From Mesobacillus foraminis (GTDB lineage: Bacteria > Bacillota > Bacilli > Bacillales > Cytobacillaceae), in NCBI RefSeq assembly GCF_004340465.1, contig NZ_SLVV01000005.1:277092-341091 (forward strand): a stretch of DNA of 64,000 bases, written 5' to 3'. How positions within the stretch are numbered: position 1 is the first letter of the stretch; each line of letters opens with the position of its first letter. This document shows positions 57,792 to 64,000 of this stretch, one piece after another. The notes beneath the pieces were generated by a model that saw only the letters and a list, made by a program, of their open reading frames with translations, did no database searches and had not been told where the DNA came from. A program made the position numbers and the translations under genes.

Positions 57792-58738
57792 GCCTGGTTA
57801 TCCTCCTTTAAAGCCGCAATCGCTGCCTCACAGCTTTCCTGGTCATAAACTGAGAAGGTTTTGACTGAACGATTAATTTTTTTGACTAGGCCGGAAAGTA
57901 CTTTACCCGGGCCAATTTCTACAAACGTATCCACACCAAGCTCAATCATCGCGGAAACCGAATCTTCCCATAGAACAGGAGAATAGAGCTGCTGTATTAG
58001 CTTCTCCTTAATTTCACCCGCATCCTGCATCGGAGCTGCAGTCACATTTGCAATCACCGGTATACTGGCCCTGCTGATGCTGAGACCGTCAAGGACATTC
58101 CTGAATTCATCCGCTGCAGGCTTCATCAGCTGCGAATGGAACGGGCCGCTTACATCCAGAGGAATCACCCGCTTCGCACCCGCATCTTTCGCTTTTGAAG
58201 CTGCTGATTCAACCCCTTGTTTAGAGCCTGAAATCACAATTTGCCCAGGACAGTTCAAATTTGCGAGCTGAACCGGTGTTCCTTCCGCTGTTGCTTCCTC
58301 ACAAACAGCGGACAATTTTTCGCGGTCAAGACCAAGTACTGCAGCCATTGTGCCTTCACCATTCGGCACGGCCTTCTCCATCAATTCCCCGCGCTTGCGG
58401 ACCGCATACACTCCGTCTTCAAAAGAAAATGCTCCTGCTGCCACAAGCGCAGAGTATTCTCCCAGACTATGGCCTGCCGTATAATCCGGCTGGATTCCTG
58501 ATTGCCTGAAATATTCGAGCAGGGCAATGCTGGTGGTCAGCAGAGCCGGCTGGGCATTAACCGTTAGGGTAAGCTTGTCCTGGGGTCCCTCAAAAATAAG
58601 GGTGCTCAGGTTTTCCTTTAACACTTCGTCTGCCTTTTGAAAGAACGAGGAGACAGACTCATTTGATTCAGCAAGGGCTTTTCCCATTCCTGCCTGCTGC
58701 GAACCCTGACCCGGAAATAGAAACGCTATTTTCCCCAT
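57788..58738 (-). CDS. fabD: Malonyl-CoA:ACP transacylase FabD
   Basis: FabD moves malonyl from CoA to ACP to feed elongation. The start is placed at [20 protein letters not shown], 6 bases after GGAGG; an ATG two codons earlier overlaps that site. The 316 residues contain the GQGSQ oxyanion motif (about 10-14), the nucleophile Ser91 in '[15 protein letters not shown]', the Arg in '[11 protein letters not shown]' and the His in '[11 protein letters not shown]'. It sits between plsX and fabG. Confidence 0.98.
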   Translation of the reverse strand: MGKIAFLFPGQGSQQAGMGKALAESNESVSSFFQKADEVLKENLSTLIFEGPQDKLTLTVNAQPALLTTSIALLEYFRQSGIQPDYTAGHSLGEYSALVAAGAFSFEDGVYAVRKRGELMEKAVPNGEGTMAAVLGLDREKLSAVCEEATAEGTPVQLANLNCPGQIVISGSKQGVESAASKAKDAGAKRVIPLDVSGPFHSQLMKPAADEFRNVLDGLSISRASIPVIANVTAAPMQDAGEIKEKLIQQLYSPVLWEDSVSAMIELGVDTFVEIGPGKVLSGLVKKINRSVKTFSVYDQESCEAAIAALKEDNQA

Positions 58739-58740
58739 GT

Positions 58741-59757
58741 TCATCCTCCTTTATTTTCACTATCCTGACGTGCATTGTGCTGTTCAACGGCCTTTTTAAT
58801 GGTTCCGGCAACATCATTCTGAACCATTTCTCTTGCCTGCCGGATTGAATTGTAGATCGCATTGGCATCTGAGGAGCCATGCGCCTTGATCACTGGTGCT
58901 TTTAAGCCGAACAGGCCTGCACCGCCATATTCCGTATAATCCATTTTATTTTTTAAAACGGTTAAATCTGGCTTCAGGACAGCCGCAGCAAGCTTGCTTT
59001 TCAGGCTTGACGTCAGGGCGGTCTTCATCATTTTAAAAACAGACATAGCCGTTCCCTCAACTGTCTTCAACACCATGTTTCCTGTAAAGCCATCTGTGAC
59101 CACGACATCCGCGACTCCATCAAGAAGGTCCCTGGCTTCAACATTCCCAACAAAGTGGATATCCGCATCCTTTAAAAGCGAAAATGCACCTTTGGTTAAT
59201 TCATTTCCCTTCTTTTCTTCTGTGCCTATATTCAGCAATCCGACCCTCGGCCTGATTATGCCCCTGGCCTTTTCACTGTATATGGATCCCATTAGGGCAT
59301 ACTGCAGCAGATGCTCTGCTTTGGCATCTGCGTTTGCGCCTACGTCAAGAAGCAAAAAGCCTTCTCCGCCCAAAGTTGGCAGTGTAGGAGCCAGCGCTGG
59401 ACGCTCAATCCCTTCAATCCTGCCTACAACAAACAGGCCGGCTGCCATCAGGGCCCCTGTATTGCCTGCAGATACACACGCGTCCGCTTTCCCTTCCGCA
59501 ACCTGTCTTGCGGCCAGAACCATTGAGGCATCCTTCTTGCGCCTGACTGCCCTGACTGGTTCATCAGTGCTCAGTATCACTTCTTCGGTATGAAGGATTT
59601 CAATTCTGTCCTCTTCAGTGAGATGCTCCCTGATTCTTCTTTCATCCCCGACAAGGATGATATGTATATCATTAAATGCCTGAACGGCCTTCACAGCACC
59701 AAGGACGATTTCTTTCGGGGCATGATCGCCGCCCATCGCATCGATTGCAAATCTCAT
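58741..59757 (-). CDS. plsX: Phosphate acyltransferase PlsX
   Basis: PlsX converts acyl-ACP to acyl-phosphate, the first step of phosphatidic acid synthesis with PlsY/PlsC. The start is placed at [20 protein letters not shown] with AAAGGATG upstream; a longer frame starts inside that site. The 338 residues show '[12 protein letters not shown]' (about 7-18), '[20 protein letters not shown]' and '[16 protein letters not shown]'. It is 12 bases after fapR and ends in the fabD binding site. Confidence 0.97.
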   Translation of the reverse strand: MRFAIDAMGGDHAPKEIVLGAVKAVQAFNDIHIILVGDERRIREHLTEEDRIEILHTEEVILSTDEPVRAVRRKKDASMVLAARQVAEGKADACVSAGNTGALMAAGLFVVGRIEGIERPALAPTLPTLGGEGFLLLDVGANADAKAEHLLQYALMGSIYSEKARGIIRPRVGLLNIGTEEKKGNELTKGAFSLLKDADIHFVGNVEARDLLDGVADVVVTDGFTGNMVLKTVEGTAMSVFKMMKTALTSSLKSKLAAAVLKPDLTVLKNKMDYTEYGGAGLFGLKAPVIKAHGSSDANAIYNSIRQAREMVQNDVAGTIKKAVEQHNARQDSENKGG

Positions 59758-59769
59758 ATGTTTCATCCT

Positions 59770-60339
59770 TTAGTAAGTTTTTTGTGAACGGTACATCTCA
59801 AAATCGCCTTTAAATACTAATTCATTATTTACAAAGCTGTTAACTTCAACAAAAGTCCTGCCGGCTATTTTATCAATCTTTGTTACTTTCGCCTTGGCAA
59901 TGACACGTTCATTTTCCATAACTGACCTGGTGAACTGGATATTCGCTTTTGCGGTCAGGGCAAGTTCATCATTAATGACCGCAACTGCAAGGGAGTTGGC
60001 CTGGGCAAATAAATGGTGCCCCCGCGCAATGCGGTTTCGGACAAATACATGTTCACTTTTTACATCCAGAATAGATATGGCATTATTATCTAGTTCAATA
60101 TGTATAATTTCACCGATCACTTCATCGAGCGGCAATGATCGGACTTCGTCTTCAAAACGTTTCTCCGCGACATTCTTTATTCTTTCCCTTAATTCCGGTA
60201 TCGATAACTCCAGGCGGTCCAGCCTGATGGTCTGGATGCTGACGGAAAACTTTTCCGCTAGCTCTTCATCCGTAACAAACGGATTATCCGCTATTGTATC
60301 GACAAGCATTTGCTGCCTTTCTCGTTTATTCCGTCTCAT
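59770..60339 (-). CDS. fapR: Fatty-acid biosynthesis repressor FapR
   Basis: FapR represses lipid-synthesis genes and is released by malonyl-CoA. The 189-residue protein has an N-terminal winged helix-turn-helix with recognition region '[20 protein letters not shown]' (about 23-42), a linker '[14 protein letters not shown]', and a C-terminal hot-dog domain that binds malonyl-CoA ('[20 protein letters not shown]', about 101-120). Autoregulation is indicated by a FapR operator on its own promoter. It heads fapR-plsX-fabD-fabG-acpP. Confidence 0.98.
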   Translation of the reverse strand: MRRNKRERQQMLVDTIADNPFVTDEELAEKFSVSIQTIRLDRLELSIPELRERIKNVAEKRFEDEVRSLPLDEVIGEIIHIELDNNAISILDVKSEHVFVRNRIARGHHLFAQANSLAVAVINDELALTAKANIQFTRSVMENERVIAKAKVTKIDKIAGRTFVEVNSFVNNELVFKGDFEMYRSQKTY

Positions 60340-60361
60340 GGATCATCACACCATCCGAAGT

Positions 60362-60380
60362 ATTATGACTAGGTACTAAT
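60362..60380 (-). promoter_or_regulatory. FapR operator at the fapR promoter
   Basis: On the minus strand ATTAGTACCTAGTCATAAT is nearly identical to the B. subtilis fapR operator core (TTAGTACCTAGTCTTAA as remembered). It lies about 25-45 bases upstream of fapR and overlaps a CATAAT -10-like box. This supports FapR autoregulation of the whole operon. Confidence 0.8.
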
Positions 60381-60391
60381 AGTAATATATT

Positions 60392-60462
60392 AAAAAAAAA
60401 AGCAGATTGCAAGAAGAAAAGTGGGAGCACCTGCCGCACCCCTTCTTGAATCTGCTTTTGGT
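60392..60462 (-). terminator. Terminator of recG
   Basis: On the minus strand AAAGCAGATTCAAGAAG pairs with CTTCTTGCAATCTGCTTT (one bulge) around a GC-containing loop, followed by eight or more T. It ends recG transcription just before the fapR promoter. Confidence 0.85.
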
Positions 60463-60482
60463 TATAAAAATCTTTACTTGTA

Positions 60483-62531
60483 TTAATCCAGCTTCTCACC
60501 AGCCAATGCACCTGTTCCTTCAAGGTACATCCTTAAACCCAGGTACTTTTCGGAGGTCCAGAAAGCACTTGACTGAACCAGGGAAGCCGCATCAGCCCTT
60601 GCTGTCTCCAGCGCTCTGTAATCGTGAACCATGTCAGCCACTTTGAATTCAGGAAGGCCGCTCTGCTTTTTCCCGAAGAAATCTCCTGGTCCTCTGAGCT
60701 CCAGGTCTTTTTCGCTTAAAACAAACCCATCATTTGTTTCCGTCATAATTCGCATCCGTTCTTTTCCGATTTCGCTTTTCGGATCAGCCAGCAGGATACA
60801 ATAGCTTTGCTCGCTTCCGCGGCCAACTCGGCCACGCAGCTGATGAAGCTGCGACAGGCCAAATCGTTCGGCATCATAGATGAGCATGAAGGTAGCATTC
60901 GGAACGTTCACACCTACCTCCACTACTGTCGTGGAAACCAGGACTTGCACCTGGTTGGCACTGAACGCTTTCATAACCTCTTCTTTTTCAGCAGAGCTTA
61001 GGCGTCCATGCATTAAACCCACTTTGTACCGTTCGTGAAAATACATGCTTAGCGTACTGTGCACATCGATTGCATTCTGAACATCCAGTTTATCGGATTC
61101 CTCGATCAGCGGGCAGATCACATATGCCTGCCTTCCCTGGGACAATTCCTTATCCATGAATCCCAGTACTCTGTCCAGCATTTCCTGCTTCGCCCAGTAG
61201 GTCTCAATCGCCTTCCTCCCGGCTGGCATTTCGTCGATCACAGAAACATCCATTTCACCAAAAGCTGTTATGGCCAAAGTCCTGGGAATCGGGGTTGCCG
61301 TCATGAACAGTACATCGGGATTCTCGCCTTTCTCCCTTAAAATACGCCGCTGTTCAACCCCAAAACGGTGCTGTTCGTCTGTGATCACCAACCCAAGATT
61401 ACTGAAATAGACTTCATCCTGGATTAGTGCATGTGTTCCAATCAGCACATCGATGTCACCATTTTTCAGGAGTTCGAGTATCTCCCTCCGCCGTTTTCCT
61501 TTCACCGAGCTAGTCAGCAGCTGAACATTTATCCCAAACGGAGAGAGCAGCCCTGACAGAGATTCAGCATGCTGTTCTGCCAATATTTCAGTCGGCACCA
61601 TAAGCGCCCCTTGAAATCCTGCCGTTATTCCCGCATATAGACTAATCGCTGCCACCACTGTTTTTCCCGATCCAACATCCCCCTGCAAAAGCCTGTTCAT
61701 CCGGTAAGGCTGTTTCATATCACCAAGGATTTCGTTCACAACTCGTTTCTGAGCATGTGTTAATGGAAAGGGAAGACTGTCGATAAATTTCTTTAATCTT
61801 TCCAGATCATAATTCTGCTTCTTGCCAGGAGTCTGTTCTCGTTCAATCTTCCTGAGCGCTTGCATTTTTAGCTGAAATAACAAAAACTCCTCGTAGACAA
61901 ACCTTCTTCTCGCCTGTTTGGCTTCCTCCGCACCTAAGGGAAAATGCATGGTCCTGAGGGCATCCTTTCGGCTCATCAGTTTGTATTGCTTTAGAAGTTC
62001 GTCAGGAAGGATTTCCTCTACTTGGTTTCCATATTGGGAAAAGGCGAGCTTGATCAGCCTTCGAATCATTTTAACGGTGATGGTCCCTTTGACTGCATAA
62101 ACAGGCTCAAATTCTTTTTCCTTCGAATAAGGACCTGATGTCATTTCATTAGCCGTTATCGTTTGTCTGTGCTGGTCCCATTTGCCCGTTACAGTAATAA
62201 TCTCATTAATACTCATTTTTTGTTTTAAATAGGGCTGATTGAAAAAAACCACTTTAACAAGATACCGGTCTACCAGAAGCCTGACAGTAAGCCTGGATTT
62301 TTTCCGGCCATGGTAAACAAGTGACGGCTCCCCATGAACCTTTCCCTCCACCGTCACTTTTTCTTCATGGTTTACCTCGGAGAGATCGCGGAGCCTGTAA
62401 TCTTCATATCGGTAAGGTAAATATTCAAGTAATTCTTCAATCGTTAAAATATTTATTTCTGCTAATGTTTCAGCTTTTTCTGGACCAATTCCTTTCACAG
62501 CTGTTACAGGTTGTTTTAGTAATGGATTCAC
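60483..62531 (-). CDS. recG: ATP-dependent DNA helicase RecG
   Basis: RecG remodels stalled forks and branched recombination intermediates. The start is placed at GTG 62531, 1 base after the stop of the sdaAA remnant; this gives 682 residues, the B. subtilis length. An N-terminal wedge/OB domain (with 'VKGIGPEKAETLAEINIL' near 10-27) precedes the superfamily 2 helicase domains: Walker A 'LLQGDVGSGKTVVAAI', DEQH box 'VITDEQHRFGVEQRR', 'MTATPIPRTLAI', and 'QLRGRVGRGSEQSYCILL'. The TTG at 62591 would be longer but is inside the remnant. Confidence 0.96.
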   Translation of the reverse strand: MNPLLKQPVTAVKGIGPEKAETLAEINILTIEELLEYLPYRYEDYRLRDLSEVNHEEKVTVEGKVHGEPSLVYHGRKKSRLTVRLLVDRYLVKVVFFNQPYLKQKMSINEIITVTGKWDQHRQTITANEMTSGPYSKEKEFEPVYAVKGTITVKMIRRLIKLAFSQYGNQVEEILPDELLKQYKLMSRKDALRTMHFPLGAEEAKQARRRFVYEEFLLFQLKMQALRKIEREQTPGKKQNYDLERLKKFIDSLPFPLTHAQKRVVNEILGDMKQPYRMNRLLQGDVGSGKTVVAAISLYAGITAGFQGALMVPTEILAEQHAESLSGLLSPFGINVQLLTSSVKGKRRREILELLKNGDIDVLIGTHALIQDEVYFSNLGLVITDEQHRFGVEQRRILREKGENPDVLFMTATPIPRTLAITAFGEMDVSVIDEMPAGRKAIETYWAKQEMLDRVLGFMDKELSQGRQAYVICPLIEESDKLDVQNAIDVHSTLSMYFHERYKVGLMHGRLSSAEKEEVMKAFSANQVQVLVSTTVVEVGVNVPNATFMLIYDAERFGLSQLHQLRGRVGRGSEQSYCILLADPKSEIGKERMRIMTETNDGFVLSEKDLELRGPGDFFGKKQSGLPEFKVADMVHDYRALETARADAASLVQSSAFWTSEKYLGLRMYLEGTGALAGEKLD

Positions 62532-62532
62532 T

Positions 62533-63043
62533 TTAATGACGCGGCCCAAATATTTTTGCTGCCAGCTTTCTTCCGGCCGGCATTGCCGCAAGCCCTCCCT
62601 CTCCGGTTACTCTTAGTTCAGGTTGTATGTGCTATTTTAATTATCGCCTATTGGTATGGTGCTGGTTATGTCTGTCAAGGGAATATCATCAGTTCCAAAC
62701 GAGTCACAGCACCCGCCGCATTTCTCTTCACACACAGCACTTCACATTGCTACATCCACCATATTTTTCGCTGCCGCTTTGCTGACAGCGTCCAAACAGT
62801 TCTGTCCTGATAAGATTTTTCTTTTTGAATATATTTCTGTAAGAGGACCGCGTTCCCGACCATTATGCTCGAGTGAAATTATACTCCGCGAATCCCCGTC
62901 CAACTGCCTTTTGCATTCTATTTGCGGGAGAATTACATCCCTTGCACAGGTAATGACCTCCATTTGCCGCTGAACATCATTTCCTATATCTGTTTGTCTG
63001 GACTGTTTGCCAGTTCCAGCATTTTCGATATATTTTAGAACAA
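62533..63043 (-). pseudogene. sdaAA: Decayed L-serine dehydratase alpha chain (sdaAA)
   Basis: Three readable pieces match SdaAA from memory. The start (TTG 63043 after AAGGAGAG) reads M-F-stop-N-I-S-K-M-L-E-L-A-N-S, then a frameshift leads to 'QRQMEVITCARDVILPQIE', 'LDGDSRSI' and 'LSGQNCLDAVSKAAAKNMVD' (to about 62742), matching SdaAA residues 1-105. A deletion of about 115 codons, including the cluster-binding region, follows. 'EVLCVKRNAAGA' then resumes, and further frameshifts lead to the last piece 'LRVTGEGGLAAMPAGRKLAA' plus KIFG and a TAA at 62533-62535, one base before recG. In-frame stops and shifts show it is non-functional. Confidence 0.8.
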
Positions 63044-63116
63044 GAAGTATCTCTCCTTATATTAACAATAAGGTATATTTACAGCAAAATATTAGCAGTC
63101 ACGACGCTGTTTTTTA

Positions 63117-63240
63117 TCATTTAATGACAATTCTGACTGACTGGATCATTTCCCGCAATTAGCTTCTAGCTTCACTTTTCTTACGATTTCCATATGTCAA
63201 ATACATCACCCACAATGTCAAACACACTCTTGTAAATCCC
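63117..63240 (-). pseudogene. sdaAB: Remnant of L-serine dehydratase beta chain (sdaAB)
   Basis: After a strong GGGAGGAAGGG binding site the minus strand reads YKSVFDIVG (63208-63234), the conserved SdaAB N terminus (YRSVFDIIG in B. subtilis), then departs. Shortly after, 'LREMIQSVRIVIK' plus a stop (63117-63158) resembles the SdaAB C terminus (NIIQVTKIAD type). Nearly all of the roughly 220-codon gene between is gone. It lies directly upstream of the sdaAA remnant, the normal order. The C-terminal match is weaker than the N-terminal one. Confidence 0.6.
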
Positions 63241-63271
63241 TTCCTCCCTGTATGACCCAGTGAAAAGAAAA

Positions 63272-63301
63272 AATAGAAGGGGGGTTCCCTTCTATTTTGT
63301 G
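63272..63301 (-). terminator. Terminator of fakA
   Basis: AAAATAGAAGGG and CCCTTCTATTTT form the stem on the minus strand, with TTTTTTC following. It lies about 45 bases after the fakA stop and isolates it from the sda remnants. Confidence 0.8.
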
Positions 63302-63344
63302 TGGTTATATGAATTTTGGGTTTGGCAAGGCCATACTGAAGAAA

Positions 63345-64000
63345 TTATTCTATCGCAAAAATGAAGGCATAAAGAGGCTGCCCGCCATCATGAACTTCGA
63401 TTTCGATATCCCCATAATTCTGTTCAAGGAACTCCTTCAGACTTTCCACATCTTCCTGTGTGGCGTCTTCTCCTTTTAAAATGGTGAGGATTTCTGCTTC
63501 TTCATCAAGCATCTTCTCTAATAAGTTTTTCGCTGCGCTGACTTTATCTTTATCTTTGAGGACAATTTTGCCTTCTGAAATCCCCATGAAGTCCCCTTTT
63601 TCGATTTCAAGGCCATCAATGCTGGTATCGCGCACAGCAAATGTCAGCTGGCCGGTTTTAACATGCTGCATCGCTTCAGACATAATTTCTTTATTCTCCA
63701 GCAAATCAGCTCCCGGGTTAAACGCAAGGAGAGCCGACATTCCCTGTGGAACCGTCTTTGAAGGGATGACGATCACATCCTCTTCAGCAAGTTCAGCAGC
63801 CTGTTCGGCAGCCATGATTATATTTTTATTATTAGGAAGGATAATGATCTTGCTGGCATGGACTTCTTTAATGGCTTTCACAATATCTTCCGTGCTGGGA
63901 TTCATGGTTTGGCCGCCTTCAATAACTTCATTAGCACCGATGCTCCTGAAAAGGCTGCCAATTCCTTGGCCCATGGATACCGCGACAATACCATACTCCT
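63345..64000 (-). CDS. fakA: Fatty acid kinase catalytic subunit FakA (partial)
   Basis: FakA (YloV) phosphorylates fatty acids bound to FakB, allowing host or recycled fatty acids into phospholipid. Only the C-terminal part is in the window; the frame stays open to base 64000 ('EYGIVAVSMGQGIGSLF' at the edge). The visible portion is the DegV-like/middle to C-terminal domain with 'GANEVIEGGQTMNPSTEDIV' and 'IIILPNNKNIIMAAEQAAEL'. The N-terminal DhaL (DAK2) ATP domain would lie beyond. Its position upstream of the sda-recG region matches B. subtilis yloV. Confidence 0.93.
   Translation of the reverse strand, partial: EYGIVAVSMGQGIGSLFRSIGANEVIEGGQTMNPSTEDIVKAIKEVHASKIIILPNNKNIIMAAEQAAELAEEDVIVIPSKTVPQGMSALLAFNPGADLLENKEIMSEAMQHVKTGQLTFAVRDTSIDGLEIEKGDFMGISEGKIVLKDKDKVSAAKNLLEKMLDEEAEILTILKGEDATQEDVESLKEFLEQNYGDIEIEVHDGGQPLYAFIFAIE

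Noticed and set aside
62742-62963. A 73-codon open frame on the minus strand between fakA and recG as a stand-alone small gene
   Set aside because: Its peptide matches an internal part of SdaAA (LDAVSKAA block), so it is a surviving piece of the decayed sdaAA rather than an independent gene.

Overview
The window is a stretch of chromosome from a member of the Bacillaceae (a motile, moderately AT-rich Bacillus-like Firmicute). Every recognisable gene is on the minus strand. The gene order follows the Bacillus subtilis recG-to-tsf region almost gene for gene, so in transcription order the window reads from base 64000 down to base 1. Differences from B. subtilis as I remember it are a TIGR02530-type gene between flgD and flgE, a FapA/DUF342 gene between sigD and swrB, a signal peptidase gene next to rplS, and decay of the serine dehydratase genes upstream of recG. 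No mobile element, prophage, CRISPR array, tRNA or rRNA was seen.

Layout in transcription order. (1) 64000-60480: the 3' part of fakA, a decayed sdaAB-sdaAA pair, then recG and its terminator. (2) 60380-56700: the fatty-acid/phospholipid operon fapR-plsX-fabD-fabG-acpP, with a FapR operator over the fapR promoter. (3) 56550-48200: rnc-smc-ftsY, ylxM-ffh-rpsP-khpA and ylqD, covering RNA processing, chromosome organisation, the signal recognition particle and ribosome assembly. (4) 48200-42290: rimM-trmD-rplS, a signal peptidase gene, rbgA, rnhB and the ylqG-ylqH pair. (5) 42140-36580: sucCD with a promoter and cre-like site, dprA, topA. (6) 36440-31200: trmFO-xerC-hslV-hslU-codY. (7) 30660-2040: one fla/che operon of about 28.6 kb, flgB to swrB, encoding the rod, MS ring, C ring, export gate and ATPase, hook cap and hook, chemotaxis proteins (CheA, CheB, CheC, CheD, CheW, CheY, FliY), FlhF/FlhG and sigma-D. 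Its last gene runs straight into the promoter of rpsB-tsf (8).

How it works together: a sigma-A promoter at about 30627-30655, possibly helped by a sigma-D-like site, starts the flagellar operon. SigD, near the 3' end, then turns on late flagellar genes elsewhere. SwrD and SwrB stimulate motility. CodY just upstream, FapR and a probable CcpA site at sucC link the region to nutrient state.

Most notable observations: (a) sdaAB and sdaAA survive only as readable fragments between fakA and recG; (b) the DUF342 gene inside the fla/che operon is split by one extra C in a C7 tract; (c) a compact two-hairpin, terminator-ended unit between codY and flgB looks like an undescribed small RNA; (d) a FliK-like/FlhB-C-terminus-like pair (ylqG-ylqH) lies outside the flagellar operon; (e) there is an intercistronic terminator between rpsB and tsf. 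I did not find a wholly new multi-gene system. All identifications are from reading the sequence and from memory of the families; no database search was run.
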